Positions 8,034-17,353 of a stretch of 64,000 nt of DNA are shown in pieces. Made by a program: the position numbers and the translations under genes. Source of the stretch: Agromyces cavernae (lineage in GTDB: Bacteria; Actinomycetota; Actinomycetes; Actinomycetales; Microbacteriaceae); assembly GCF_021044935.1 (NCBI RefSeq), contig NZ_JAJNMP010000002.1, forward strand, positions 248,001 through 312,000. The letters are read 5' to 3'. The notes under the pieces are model-generated. The model was not told where the DNA came from. It ran no database searches and worked only from the letters and a program-made list of their open reading frames with translations. The first letter of the stretch is position 1, and every line of letters starts with the position of its first letter.

Positions 8034-9245
8034 TCAGCCGCCCGAACGCCGCGGGGCGTGCTCGTGGTCGCTCATCGAACCGATGATGAGCGCGGACTGC
8101 AGGATGAGCGCTTCGCGCGCGCCGGTGGCGTCCCAGCCGATGACGTCGGAGACCCGCTTCAGTCGGTACCGCACCGTATTCGGGTGCACGAACAACTCGC
8201 GGGCCGTCGCCTCGAGCGAACGCCCGTTGTCGAGATAGCTCCAGAGTGTCGTGAGCAGCTCGGTCGAGTGCGCCTGCAACGGCCGGTAGATGCGATGCAC
8301 GAGCGTGGCGCGTGCGAGCGGGTCGCCCGCGAGGGCACGCTCGGGGAGCAGGTCGTCGGCGTGCACCGGGCGCGGCGCGTGCCGCCAGGAGCGGGCGACC
8401 GCGAAGCCCGCGAGCGCCGCCTTCGCGCTCTTCGACGCATCGACGAGGTTCGGCACGGCGTGGCCGAGCACGAGATGACCCGACCCGAAGTGCGGTTCGA
8501 GCTGCGAGGCGATCTCGAGGAAGGTGAGCGCCGGTGCCGTGCCGATGGCGTCGTCGCCCTCACGCTCTTCGGGGTCGGCGCGACCGATGACGAGCACGAG
8601 GCGGTTGCCCTGCACGCCGATGAGCACATCGGCGTGCATGTGCCGTGCGGCGCGTCGCAGGTGGTCGACATCGAGCTGCTTCGGCGCCGTGCCCACGAGT
8701 ACCGCGACCTCGCCGTGGCCGTGCCAACCGAGGGCTGCGATCCGACTCGGCAGCTCGTCGTCCGCCTCGCCGGAGAGGATCGAGTCGACGACGAGCGCCT
8801 CGAGGCGCGCATCCCAGAGTCCGCGCGCCTCGGCCGCGCGAGCGTAGACGTCGGCCGCGGCGAACGCGATCTCGCGCGAGTACAGCAGGATGGCCTCGCG
8901 GAGTGGCTCACCGCCGTCCTTCACGCGGTCTTCGACGACCTCGACCGTCACCCGGATCAGCTGCAGCGTCTGCTGCAGGCTCACCGAGCGCAGCAGCTCG
9001 CGCGGCGCCGCGCCGAACACGTCGGCCGCGATCCACGGTGTCGATCGAGGGTCGTCGAACCACGCGATGAACGACGAGATGCCGGCCTGGGCGACGAGGC
9101 CGACCGCCGAGCGACGGCTGGGCGGCATGTCGCCGTACCACGGCAGCGTGTCTTCGAGACGCTTGAGCGTCGCCGTCGACAGTTCACCCGCGATGGTGCG
9201 CAACCATGCGAGCGTCTGCGCCTTCGTTCTGGGCCTCGTCGCCAC
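8034..9245 (-). CDS. fasR: PucR/CdaR-type regulator, FasR-like activator of fatty-acid synthesis
   Basis: 403 aa. The C-terminal about 60 residues are a PucR-family helix-turn-helix (YLDNGRSLEATARELFVHPNTVRYRLKRV). The middle resembles the GGDEF-like sensory region of CdaR proteins, and the N-terminus reads ELSTATLKRLEDTLPWYGDMPP. In Streptomyces coelicolor the protein in this position, FasR, activates the fabDHPF operon. Here it lies directly upstream of fabD in the same orientation, which supports the same role. The GTG start is only 11 bp after the aceE stop with no terminator between, so some read-through from aceE is likely. Confidence 0.85.
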   Translation of the reverse strand: MATRPRTKAQTLAWLRTIAGELSTATLKRLEDTLPWYGDMPPSRRSAVGLVAQAGISSFIAWFDDPRSTPWIAADVFGAAPRELLRSVSLQQTLQLIRVTVEVVEDRVKDGGEPLREAILLYSREIAFAAADVYARAAEARGLWDARLEALVVDSILSGEADDELPSRIAALGWHGHGEVAVLVGTAPKQLDVDHLRRAARHMHADVLIGVQGNRLVLVIGRADPEEREGDDAIGTAPALTFLEIASQLEPHFGSGHLVLGHAVPNLVDASKSAKAALAGFAVARSWRHAPRPVHADDLLPERALAGDPLARATLVHRIYRPLQAHSTELLTTLWSYLDNGRSLEATARELFVHPNTVRYRLKRVSDVIGWDATGAREALILQSALIIGSMSDHEHAPRRSGG

Positions 9246-9256
9246 CTCGCTGCCTG

Positions 9257-11983
9257 CTAGCTCTCGCCGCCGGCCGATCCGGTGGTGCCCGCATTCACGT
9301 CGTGCAGGCGGTACTTCTCGATCGCCTGCGCCGGCAGCGACGGGTCGATCTCACCGCGCTCGACGAGCAGCTCGAGCGTGCGCACCACGACCGAGGGGCC
9401 GTCGATCTTGAAGTATCGACGTGCTGCGGGACGCGTGTCGGAGAATCCGAAGTCGTCGGCGCCGAGGGTCGCGAACGGTCCGGGCACGTACGCACGGACC
9501 TGGTCGGGCACCGCGTGCATGTAGTCGGACACGGCGACGAACGGGCCGCGGGCGCCGGCGAGCTTCTGCGTCAGGTAGGGCACCTGCCGCTCGGCGCCGG
9601 GGTGCAGGAAGTTGTGCTCGTCGGCGGCGAGGCCGTCGCGACGGAGCTCGGACCAGCTCGTGACGCTCCAGACATCGGCCGAGACGCCCCAGTCGTTCGC
9701 GAGCAGCTGCTGCGCCTCGATGATCCACGGCACGGCCACGCCGGACGCGAGCAGCTGGGCCTTCGGCCCGGCGTGCGTCGACTCGCTGAGGCGGTGCAGG
9801 CCCCGGACGATGCCGTCGACGTCGACGCCCTCGGGCTCCGCCGGGTGGATGATCGGCTCGTTGTACACCGTGAGGTAGTACATGACGTTCGGGTCGGCGT
9901 GGTTGCCGCCGTACATGCGCTCGAGGCCCGACCGCACGATGTGCCCGATCTCGTACCCGTAGGCGGGGTCGTACGACACGACGGCGGGGTTGGTCGCCGC
10001 GAGCAGCTGCGAGTGCCCGTCGGCGTGCTGCAGGCCCTCGCCCGTGAGGGTCGTGCGTCCTGCGGTCGCACCGATGATGAATCCGCGTGCCATCTGGTCG
10101 CCGGCGGCCCACATCGCGTCGCCCGTGCGCTGGAACCCGAACATCGAGTAGAAGACGTACACGGGGATGAGCGGCTCGCCCTGCGTCGAGTACGAGGTGC
10201 CGACGTTGGTGAACGCGGCCATCGCGCCGGCCTCGTTGATGCCCACGTGCAGGATCTGCCCCTGCGGGCTCTCCTTGTAGGCGAGGAGGAGCTCGCGGTC
10301 GACCGATGTGTAGTGCTGGCCGTTCGGATTGTAGATCTTCGCGGTGGGGAAGAACGCGTCGATGCCGAACGTGCGCGCCTCGTCGGGGATGATCGGCACG
10401 ATGCGGTGTCCGAAGTCCTTCGAGCGGATGAGGTCTTTCAGCAACCGCACGAACGCCATGGTCGTGGCGATCTCCTGTGTGCCCGAGCCCTTCTTGGCGA
10501 TTGCGTACGCCGAATCGTCGGGCAGCGACAGCGCCGTGTGCGTCGATCGGCGCTCGGGCAGGTAGCCGCCGAGTTCGCGACGGCGTTCGTGGAGGTACCG
10601 GATCGCCTCGTCCTGATCGCCCGGGTGGTAGTACGGCGGTAGGTAGGGGTTCTCCTCGAGCTGTGCGTCGGTGATGGGGATGCGCATCGTGTCGCGGAAC
10701 GTCTTGAGGTTGTCGAGGGTCATCTTCTTCATCTGGTGGGTCGCGTTGCGACCCTCGAAGGCGGGACCGAGGCCGTAGCCCTTGATCGTCTTCGCCAGGA
10801 TGACCGTGGGCTGACCGGTGTGCTCGACCGCGGCCTTGAATGCCGCATACACCTTGCGGTAGTCGTGGCCGCCGCGCTTGAGGCCCCAGACCTCGTCGTC
10901 GGAGAGGTCCTTCACGAGCTCGAGCGCGCGCGGGTCGCGGCCGAAGAAGTTCTCGCGCACGTACGCGCCCGACTCGGCCTTGTAGGTCTGGTAGTCGCCG
11001 TCGGGGGTGACGTTCATGAGGTTGCGCAGTGCGCCCTCGTGGTCACGGGCGAGCAGGTCGTCCCACTCGCGGCCCCAGACCACCTTGATGACGTTCCATC
11101 CGGCGCCACGGAAGAAGCTCTCGAGCTCCTGGATGATCTTGCCGTTGCCGCGCACCGGTCCGTCGAGTCGCTGCAGGTTGCAGTTGATGACGAACGTGAG
11201 GTTGTCGAGGCCCTCGTTGGCGGCCACCTGCAGCTGGCCGCGGCTCTCGACCTCGTCCATCTCGCCGTCGCCGAGGAAGGCCCAGACATGCTGGTCGCTC
11301 GCGTCCTTGATGCCGCGGTTGGTGAGGTACTTGTTGGCCTGCGCCTGGTAGATCGCGTTGATGGGACCGAGGCCCATCGACACGGTCGGGAACTGCCAGA
11401 ACTCGGGCATGAGCCGCGGGTGCGGGTAGGACGAGATCCCGTTGGGCGCGTGCGACTTCTCTTGCCGGAATCCGTCGAGCTGGTCGGTCGAGAGCCGGCC
11501 CTCGAGGAACGCGCGAGCGTAGGTGCCGGGGGAGGCGTGGCCCTGGATGAAGATCTGGTCGCCGCCGCCGGGGTGATCCTGACCGCGGAAGAAGTGGTTG
11601 AATCCGACCTCGTAGAGCGCGGCGGATGACGCGTACGTCGAGATGTGGCCGCCGACCGCGATACCCGGGCGCTGCGCCCGGTGCACGAGCACCGCGGCGT
11701 TCCACCGGATCCATGCGCGGTACCGGCGCTCGATCTCTTCGTCGCCGGGGAACTCGGGCTCGTTCTCGGGGGCGATGGTGTTGAGGTAGTCGGTCGTCGG
11801 AACCATCGGCACACCGAGGTGCAGTTCCTTCGAGCGCTTGAGCAGGCTCAACATGATCTCGCGGGCGCGCTGGTGTCCCTTCTCGGCGACGAGCGCATCA
11901 AGCGACTCGGACCACTCCGAGGTCTCTTCGGGATCAGCGTCAAGCGCCTCGACCGAGTACGGATCCTGGTCGTTGACAGTCAC
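9257..11983 (-). CDS. aceE: pyruvate dehydrogenase E1 component, homodimeric type
   Basis: 908 aa. This is the thiamine-diphosphate E1 that decarboxylates pyruvate and reductively acetylates lipoyl-E2. The ThDP site is visible as [20 protein letters not shown] followed by [20 protein letters not shown], and LGDG begins that block. I chose the GTG at 11983 (reading [14 protein letters not shown]) because AGAGAGG lies a few bases upstream and homologues start there; further upstream the frame crosses the divergent peroxiredoxin gene. E2 and E3 candidates are at 29-32 kb. Its position before fasR-fabDHPF links acetyl-CoA supply to fatty-acid synthesis. Confidence 0.95.
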   Translation of the reverse strand: MTVNDQDPYSVEALDADPEETSEWSESLDALVAEKGHQRAREIMLSLLKRSKELHLGVPMVPTTDYLNTIAPENEPEFPGDEEIERRYRAWIRWNAAVLVHRAQRPGIAVGGHISTYASSAALYEVGFNHFFRGQDHPGGGDQIFIQGHASPGTYARAFLEGRLSTDQLDGFRQEKSHAPNGISSYPHPRLMPEFWQFPTVSMGLGPINAIYQAQANKYLTNRGIKDASDQHVWAFLGDGEMDEVESRGQLQVAANEGLDNLTFVINCNLQRLDGPVRGNGKIIQELESFFRGAGWNVIKVVWGREWDDLLARDHEGALRNLMNVTPDGDYQTYKAESGAYVRENFFGRDPRALELVKDLSDDEVWGLKRGGHDYRKVYAAFKAAVEHTGQPTVILAKTIKGYGLGPAFEGRNATHQMKKMTLDNLKTFRDTMRIPITDAQLEENPYLPPYYHPGDQDEAIRYLHERRRELGGYLPERRSTHTALSLPDDSAYAIAKKGSGTQEIATTMAFVRLLKDLIRSKDFGHRIVPIIPDEARTFGIDAFFPTAKIYNPNGQHYTSVDRELLLAYKESPQGQILHVGINEAGAMAAFTNVGTSYSTQGEPLIPVYVFYSMFGFQRTGDAMWAAGDQMARGFIIGATAGRTTLTGEGLQHADGHSQLLAATNPAVVSYDPAYGYEIGHIVRSGLERMYGGNHADPNVMYYLTVYNEPIIHPAEPEGVDVDGIVRGLHRLSESTHAGPKAQLLASGVAVPWIIEAQQLLANDWGVSADVWSVTSWSELRRDGLAADEHNFLHPGAERQVPYLTQKLAGARGPFVAVSDYMHAVPDQVRAYVPGPFATLGADDFGFSDTRPAARRYFKIDGPSVVVRTLELLVERGEIDPSLPAQAIEKYRLHDVNAGTTGSAGGES

Positions 11984-12077
11984 ACTCGACCTCTCTGTTC
12001 TGCAGGTTGTGCCTGCGTCGTTTGGGCGTGCGCGTACCGACGCGGACCGGCTCGGCAGTCGCATGGCACCTCTCGAC

Positions 12078-12114
12078 ATCTTAGTGAGTCTGATTCGGTG
12101 CCGTCGGCTAGGGT
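12078..12114. promoter_or_regulatory. divergent promoter region between aceE and ahpE
   Basis: The 162-bp gap holds a minus-strand TAAGAT (12083-12078) that could be the aceE -10, giving a leader of about 88 nt, and a plus-strand TAGGGT (12109-12114) that could serve the peroxiredoxin gene. Neither has a clear -35. Confidence 0.35.
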
Positions 12115-12145
12115 GAGGTTCGCCAGCACGGAAGCGAGCTTGATC

Positions 12146-12604
12146 ATGATCCTCGAGCCCGGCGTCGTCGCCCCCGACTTCGACCTCGTCAACCAGTTCG
12201 GGCAGCCTGTGCGCCTCGCCGACTACCGCGGTGTCAAGCCCGTGACGCTCGTGTTCTTCCCGCTGGCGTTCTCGCGCGTCTGCCAGGGCGAGCTCTGCGA
12301 GCTTCGCGACAACATCGCGATATTCGGCGATGCGAGCGTCGAACTCCTCGGCATCTCGGTCGACTCGAAGCACACCCTCCGGGCGTGGGCGGAGTCGGAG
12401 TCGTATTCGTTCCAGCTCCTCGCCGACTTCTGGCCGCACGGCGAGGTCGCGACCGCGTATGGCGCGTTCGACGACATCGCGGGCACCGCGCATCGCGCGA
12501 CGTTCGTGATCGGTGCCGACGGTGTCATCGTGTCGAGCTTCGCGACGCCGCGGGGCGAGGCGCGCCCTCTGGCGCGCTACCGCGACGCGCTCGCGATGCT
12601 CTGA
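12146..12604 (+). CDS. AhpE-like peroxiredoxin
   Basis: 152 aa thioredoxin-fold peroxiredoxin that reduces peroxides. The sequence closely follows mycobacterial Ahp[16 protein letters not shown] contains the peroxidatic C46, followed by [17 protein letters not shown] second Cys (C51) lies only five residues later, which is unusual for a classical resolving Cys. ATG 12146 is preferred; an in-frame TTG at 12140 has better spacing to GGAAG and would add two residues. It is divergent from aceE. Confidence 0.85.
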   Translation: MILEPGVVAPDFDLVNQFGQPVRLADYRGVKPVTLVFFPLAFSRVCQGELCELRDNIAIFGDASVELLGISVDSKHTLRAWAESESYSFQLLADFWPHGEVATAYGAFDDIAGTAHRATFVIGADGVIVSSFATPRGEARPLARYRDALAML

Positions 12605-12670
12605 GTTCGGTTGTGCGCCCGGCGGCGGCGCCCGCGCTCGGATAGCATTGGCGTGCACCGCGTGCATCGC

Positions 12671-12743
12671 GGGCCTTTAGCTCAGTTGGTAGAGCGCCAC
12701 GTTTACACCGTGGATGTCGTCGGTTCGAGCCCGGCAGGGCCCA
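12671..12743 (+). tRNA. tRNA-Val, anticodon TAC
   Basis: A full cloverleaf is present: acceptor GGGCCTT/AGGGCCC, D arm GCTC/GAGC, anticodon stem CCACG/CGTGG around loop TTTACAC (anticodon TAC, codon GTA), and T arm GTCGG/CCGGC with TTCGAGC. The discriminator is A and no CCA is encoded. A likely -10 element TAGCAT lies at 12643-12648. Confidence 0.95.
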
Positions 12744-12845
12744 CATCCTCATCGCCGTTCCGGCGGCGTCGCACGATCGCGGCCGGCGTGCGACGTCGGC
12801 CGCGAGTGCCTTGACCGCAGGTGCCATGGCGACGACACTTCCGAT

Positions 12846-13286
12846 ATGACGCTGCATCCCGACATCCGGCGGTACAACGATGCGCTCGACACCGACGACC
12901 GCGCCGTCGGCGAACTGCTCGCCACTGAGATCGATCGGCAGCTGCCCGAGGCCGAGCGCAAAATCTGGCACGCGCACCCCGTGTGGTTCCTCGACGGGAA
13001 TCCGATCGTGGGCTACAGCAGGCTGAAGGGCGGCGTCCGGCTGCTCTTCTGGAGCGGCCGGTCGTTCGACGAGCCCGGCCTCGTTCCCGAGGGCACGTTC
13101 CGTGCGGCCGAGGCACGATACCGCTCGGTCGACGACATCGACACCGACGCGCTCGCGCGCTGGCTCGCGAAGTCGCGCGAGATCCAGTGGGACTACGAGC
13201 ACATTCGCACGAACCGCGGGCTCGTCCCACGGGTCGGGATCACCGATGCAACAGGTGCCGACCGCCCGACATCGCCCCGGCACTAG
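12846..13286 (+). CDS. DUF1801 domain-containing protein
   Basis: 146 aa. The core has YNDALDTDDRAVGELLATEI followed by HAHPVWFLDGNPIVGYS and LLFWSGRSFDEPGL, typical of small YdhG-like DUF1801 proteins. Function is unknown; the fold is compared with frataxin-like or antibiotic-resistance-associated small proteins. The ATG at 12846 is chosen because the frame further upstream runs back through the tRNA gene. No strong ribosome-binding site is visible. It is followed 9 bp later by the promoter-like TAGGCT of the Nif3 gene, inside its own last codons. Confidence 0.75.
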   Translation: MTLHPDIRRYNDALDTDDRAVGELLATEIDRQLPEAERKIWHAHPVWFLDGNPIVGYSRLKGGVRLLFWSGRSFDEPGLVPEGTFRAAEARYRSVDDIDTDALARWLAKSREIQWDYEHIRTNRGLVPRVGITDATGADRPTSPRH

Positions 13287-13298
13287 GCTGGTCGGGTG
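13284..13298 (+). promoter_or_regulatory. leaderless promoter module of the Nif3 gene
   Basis: TAGGCT (13284-13289), six bases, then the GTG start codon. Transcription starting about 7 nt after the -10 would begin at the start codon. There is no ribosome-binding site. Confidence 0.55.
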
Positions 13299-14114
13299 CC
13301 GGCCACCCTCGCAGAGATCCTCACGACGATCGATCGGCTATGGCCGTTCGCGGGCGCAGAGGCGTGGGATGCCTCGGGGCTGGTCAGCGGCGATCCGGCC
13401 GCCCCCGTGCAGCGGGTACGGTTCGCCGTCGATGCGGTCGCCGCAACGGTCGATGAGGCCGTCGATGCCGGCGCCGACCTGCTCATCACCCATCACCCCC
13501 TACTGCTGCGGGGCGTGACGAGTGTCGCCGAGGATCGTTACAAGGGCGCATTGATCGCGCGACTGATCCGCGCCGACTGCGCCCTCATCAGCGCCCACAC
13601 GAACGCCGACGTCGTCGAGCACGGAACGTCGGCCGTGCTCGCGAGCGCTCTCGGCCTCACCGGCACCGCCCCGATCGTCCCGGCCGAGAACCCCGACCTC
13701 GGCCTCGGACGCGTCGGCCGTCTCGCCGAACCGACCACGCTCGGCCGCCTCGCGCGACGCCTCGCAGAGATCCTCCCGGCGACCGCGACCGGCGTGCGCG
13801 TCTCGGGCGGATACGACGACCCCATCGAGACGATCGCCGTGTGCGGCGGAGCGGGCGACTCGCTGCTCGCCGATCCCGCAGTTCGCGGCGCCGACGTCTA
13901 CATCACCGCCGACCTGCGCCACCACCCGGCTTCCGAGGCGCGCGAGCAGGCGATGCTCGGTGCGGGCCCTGCCCTCATCGACGTCTCGCACTGGGCCAGC
14001 GAATGGCTCTGGCTCGCTGCCGGCGCCGGCCAGCTGCGCGCTGCCCACCCCGACCTCGAGATCGCGGTGAGCGATCTTCGCACCGACCCGTGGGACTTCC
14101 AGGTCGTGCAATGA
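13296..14114 (+). CDS. Nif3-like dinuclear metal center protein
   Basis: 272 aa NIF3/DUF34 family, hexameric proteins with a two-metal site. Metal ligands are visible as LLITHHPLLLRG (the paired His, about residues 67-68), the Asp in SAHTNADVVEHGT, and the C-terminal LIDVSHWASEW with His and Glu. Family roles remain uncertain; a GTP cyclohydrolase-like activity and metal-insertion roles have been proposed. It appears to be translated from a leaderless mRNA and is followed 37 bp later by the coiled-coil zinc-ribbon gene, a pairing common in actinobacteria. Confidence 0.9.
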   Translation: MPATLAEILTTIDRLWPFAGAEAWDASGLVSGDPAAPVQRVRFAVDAVAATVDEAVDAGADLLITHHPLLLRGVTSVAEDRYKGALIARLIRADCALISAHTNADVVEHGTSAVLASALGLTGTAPIVPAENPDLGLGRVGRLAEPTTLGRLARRLAEILPATATGVRVSGGYDDPIETIAVCGGAGDSLLADPAVRGADVYITADLRHHPASEAREQAMLGAGPALIDVSHWASEWLWLAAGAGQLRAAHPDLEIAVSDLRTDPWDFQVVQ

Positions 14115-14151
14115 TGTCGAGTCAGCACCCGATCCCTGCGAGGAGCACCAC

Positions 14152-14889
14152 GTGAAGGCCAGCCCAGCCGATCAAGAGCAACTGCTGCGACTCCAGTCGC
14201 TCGACACCAGGCTCGCGCAGCTCGATCACCGGCTCGGCTCCCTGCCGCAGGCAGCCCCGCTCGCCGACCTCGCCGCCAGGGACACGGCGGTGCGCGGCAC
14301 GCGGGCCGAGGCGGTCGGCGGCCTCGAAGACGCCAAGGCGGAGCTCGCCCGTCTCGAATCCGACGTCGCCGTCGTTGAGGCGCGCATCGCCCGCGACACC
14401 GACCGCGTGCAGCACACTTCGTCAGTGAAGGACGTCGCGGCGCTCGAATCCGAGCTCACGGCACTCGCCAAGCGCCGCAGCGACCTCGAAGACCAAGAAC
14501 TGGTGGTCATGGAGAAGGTCGAGGCCGCCGAGGCGGTCGTCGCCGACATCGATGCCCAGCGTGCGGCGATCGCGGCAGAGGTGGCCGAGCTCGAGTCCGC
14601 ACGCGGCGAGGCGGCCGCGGGCTTCGGCAACGAGCGCGACCAGACCGAACGCGATCGCGCCGTCGTCGCGGGCGGTGTCCCCGCAGACCTGCTCGCGTTC
14701 TACGAACAGCGCCGCACTCGCGGCGGCGGCGTCGGTGCGGCCCTGCTGCGACAGCGCACGTGCGGCGGGTGCACGATCACGCTCACCGGCTCCGATCTCG
14801 AGTCCGTGCGCCGATCCGCGCCCGACGACGTCGTGCAATGCCCCGAATGCGATCGCATCCTTGTTCGAACGGATGAGTCGGGCCTCTGA
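14152..14889 (+). CDS. coiled-coil protein with C-terminal C4 zinc ribbon
   Basis: 245 aa. Residues about 5-180 form a long antiparallel coiled coil rich in Ala, Glu, Arg and Leu. The last 45 residues carry two CxxC pairs, CGGC and CPEC, as in the actinobacterial C4-type zinc-ribbon family (related to chlamydial CT398 and annotated as a putative nucleic-acid-binding protein). Function is unknown. GTG start with GAGGAGCACC a few bases upstream. It lies directly after the Nif3 gene and before rnpB. Confidence 0.8.
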   Translation: MKASPADQEQLLRLQSLDTRLAQLDHRLGSLPQAAPLADLAARDTAVRGTRAEAVGGLEDAKAELARLESDVAVVEARIARDTDRVQHTSSVKDVAALESELTALAKRRSDLEDQELVVMEKVEAAEAVVADIDAQRAAIAAEVAELESARGEAAAGFGNERDQTERDRAVVAGGVPADLLAFYEQRRTRGGGVGAALLRQRTCGGCTITLTGSDLESVRRSAPDDVVQCPECDRILVRTDESGL

Positions 14890-14965
14890 TCCCGCGTCGA
14901 GCCGCGCGCGGGGCATCCGATCGCACGTTGCCGTGACGCACGGGTGCCGACGGTAGGCTGGAACC

Positions 14966-15349
<384 letters not shown>

Positions 15350-15396
15350 ACCGGCCGCTCGGCCGCAGGGCGGTGAGCCCGCGACACGCTCGAGGG

Positions 15397-15423
15397 GCGC
15401 TCAGTCGGCAGAGCGCTCAGTCG
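15397..15423. repeat. 11-bp direct repeat overlapping the ppgK stop codon
   Basis: GCGCTCAGTCG occurs at 15397-15407 and again at 15413-15423. The second copy contains the ppgK stop codon. Confidence 0.6.
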
Positions 15424-16169
15424 ACGGCGAGCGAGGCGGCGCCGAGGATGCCGGCGTTGTTGCGGTGCACAGCAGGCACGATCGGGGTCTTCAGGTCGAG
15501 CAGCGGCAGGAAGTGCTCGTGGTGCTTCGAGACACCGCCGCCGACCACGAAGAGGTCGGGGGAGAACAGGAACTCCACCATCGCATAGAACCGCTGCAGG
15601 CGTTTCGCCCACTCGCCCCAGCTGAGGTCTTCGCGCTCCATGGCCGAGTACGCCGCACGCGTCTCGGCGCCGACGCCGTCGACCTCCATGTGGCCGAGCT
15701 CGGTGTTCGGCACCAGCACCCCGTCGTAGAGGAACGCCGACCCGATGCCGGTGCCCAGCGTGGTGAGGATCACGAGGCCCTCGGCTCCCACGGCCGCACC
15801 GTACCGCGCCTCGGCGTAACCGGCGGCATCGGCGTCGTTGATGAAGTGGATCTCGCGGCCGAGTTCCTGCTCGAACAGCTCCTCGGCGGGCAGGCCGATC
15901 CACTCTTCCGAGATGTTCGCCGCCGACAGCGTGCGACCGTGCTTCACGATGGCCGGGAAGCAGACCCCGAGGGGCAGCTTGGTGCCGCCGTGCTCGTCGA
16001 GTTGGGCCAGGAGGTCGCGTGCGGCGTCGAGGATGTCGGCGGGCCGGCCGCCCTCGGGCGTGCGCACCTTCTTCCGGTCCGAGACGAGCTCACCGGTGGC
16101 GAGATCGACGATCGCCCCCTTGATGCCGGTGCCGCCGATGTCGATGCCGATCGCGTGGTCAGTCGCCAT
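15417..16169 (-). CDS. ppgK: polyphosphate glucokinase
   Basis: 250 aa ROK-family sugar kinase. It phosphorylates glucose with polyphosphate (and usually ATP). Visible motifs: DIGGTGIKGAIVD at residues 9-21 (phosphate binding), FINDADAAGYAEARYGAA with the catalytic Asp region near 110, LTTLGTGIGSAF near 135, and NTELGHM near 155. Length and motifs match actinobacterial PpgK better than ATP-only glucokinase. It has its own TAGTCT-N6-ATG promoter and is not in an operon with map. Confidence 0.9.
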   Translation of the reverse strand: MATDHAIGIDIGGTGIKGAIVDLATGELVSDRKKVRTPEGGRPADILDAARDLLAQLDEHGGTKLPLGVCFPAIVKHGRTLSAANISEEWIGLPAEELFEQELGREIHFINDADAAGYAEARYGAAVGAEGLVILTTLGTGIGSAFLYDGVLVPNTELGHMEVDGVGAETRAAYSAMEREDLSWGEWAKRLQRFYAMVEFLFSPDLFVVGGGVSKHHEHFLPLLDLKTPIVPAVHRNNAGILGAASLAVD

Positions 16170-16181
16170 GCCGCCAGACTA
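16167..16181 (-). promoter_or_regulatory. leaderless promoter module of ppgK
   Basis: On the minus strand TAGTCT (16181-16176) is followed by six bases and the ATG at 16169. No ribosome-binding site is present. Confidence 0.55.
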
Positions 16182-16228
16182 TCGCTCGGCCGACGGGCTC
16201 CCGGCGCGAGCGCGCCGGGGCGGCCGGG

Positions 16229-17092
16229 TCACGGCAGGGTCAGGATCTCGGCGCCTTTGTCGGTCACCACGAGCGTGTGCTCGAACTGCGCCGTGAGCGA
16301 TCGGTCGCGGGTGACGACGGTCCAGTCGTCGGCCCAGACATCCCACTCGATCGCACCGAGCGTGAGCATCGGTTCGATCGTGAACACCATGCCGGGCTCC
16401 ATGACCGTGTCGAACTCGGGGGAGTCGTAGTGGGGGATGACCAGCCCCGAGTGGAACGCGCGGCCTACGCCGTGCCCCGTGTAGTCGCGCACGACGCCGT
16501 AGCCGAACCGCTTCGCATACGCCTCGATGGCGCGCCCGATGACGTTGATCTGCCGGCCCGGTGCAACGGCACGGATGCCCCGCGCAAGCGCCTCACGGGT
16601 GCGGTCGACGAGCAGGGTCGCCTCGTCACCCGCCTCGCCGACGAGGAACGTGTGGTTGAGGTCGCCGTGGAACCCGTCGAGATAGGCGGTGACGTCGATG
16701 TTCACGAGGTCGCCGTCGGCCAGCACGGTGTCGTCGGGGATGCCGTGACAGATCACCTCGTTGACCGACGTGCAGCTCGACTTCGGATACCCGCGGTAGC
16801 CGAGCGTCGAGGGGTAGGCGCCGTTCGCGACGACGTACTCGTGTGCGATGCGATCGAGCTCGTCGGTCGTGACGCCGGGGCGGATGGCTGCAGCCGCCGC
16901 TTCGATCGCGCGAGCGGCGATGCGCCCGGCCGCACGGATGCGTTCGACCTCGTCGGGTGCGTACCAGTCGCCGCCCGTGTACGGCGACGGCGCCCGCTTG
17001 CCGACGTATTCGGGCCGGTCGATGGTGGCGGGTACGGATCGGGTCGGCGAGAGTCGTCCGGGAACCAGGCGGCCGGCGGAATCCTTGGGCAT
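16229..17092 (-). CDS. map: methionine aminopeptidase, type I
   Basis: 287 aa. It removes initiator Met from nascent proteins using two divalent metals. The pita-bread fold ligands are visible: [18 protein letters not shown] with the substrate His, the two Asp in [19 protein letters not shown], the His in [12 protein letters not shown], and Glu in [12 protein letters not shown] and the late [10 protein letters not shown]. The N-terminal about 35-residue extension with [11 protein letters not shown] is typical of actinobacterial MetAP. Its start codon abuts the -10 element of the divergent SPOR-like gene. Confidence 0.95.
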   Translation of the reverse strand: MPKDSAGRLVPGRLSPTRSVPATIDRPEYVGKRAPSPYTGGDWYAPDEVERIRAAGRIAARAIEAAAAAIRPGVTTDELDRIAHEYVVANGAYPSTLGYRGYPKSSCTSVNEVICHGIPDDTVLADGDLVNIDVTAYLDGFHGDLNHTFLVGEAGDEATLLVDRTREALARGIRAVAPGRQINVIGRAIEAYAKRFGYGVVRDYTGHGVGRAFHSGLVIPHYDSPEFDTVMEPGMVFTIEPMLTLGAIEWDVWADDWTVVTRDRSLTAQFEHTLVVTDKGAEILTLP

Positions 17093-17106
17093 AGGATCAG
17101 CCTATG
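17090..17106. promoter_or_regulatory. overlapping divergent leaderless promoters of map and the SPOR-like gene
   Basis: CATAGGATCAGCCTATG is an inverted repeat (CATAGG-N5-CCTATG). Plus strand: TAGGAT (17092-17097), six bases, ATG at 17104. Minus strand: TAGGCT (17104-17099), six bases, ATG at 17092. Each gene's start codon shares a base with the other's -10 hexamer. Confidence 0.65.
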
Positions 17107-17289
17107 GCCGAGGACATCGAGCACATGTACTGGTACAACATGAACACCGGTGAGGTCGAGCAGGGCTTCGTCTCGCCGTCGGTCGACCGGGTCGGTCCGT
17201 TCGAGACCCGAGCCGAAGCCGAGCGGGCCCTCGAGATACTCCGGGCCAACAGCGCGAAGTGGGCCGAGGAGGACGCGGCCGAGAACTGA
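17104..17289 (+). CDS. small SPOR-like domain protein
   Basis: 61 aa cytosolic protein: YWYNMNTGEVEQGFVSPSVDRVGPFETRAEAERALEILRANSAKW. The pattern GPF-tR-EAe-AL--L is that of short actinobacterial proteins annotated as SPOR-domain containing; true SPOR domains bind peptidoglycan, but this one has no signal peptide. Function is unknown. It is divergent from map through a shared 17-bp promoter element and has no ribosome-binding site. Confidence 0.75.
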   Translation: MAEDIEHMYWYNMNTGEVEQGFVSPSVDRVGPFETRAEAERALEILRANSAKWAEEDAAEN

Positions 17290-17353
17290 CCCTCACCGGT
17301 GACGTGCCCGTCGGTCGAGTCGCGGCCGACGATGTCGGGGCGCGTATCGAGAC

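Noticed and set aside
11984..12667. N-terminal extension of aceE across the peroxiredoxin gene
   Set aside because: A GTG with a ribosome-binding site at 11983 matches AceE homologues; the extension is the antisense of ahpE.
12714..12845. Longer start for DUF1801 inside the tRNA
   Set aside because: The added residues derive from the tRNA and spacer and have no homology to the family.
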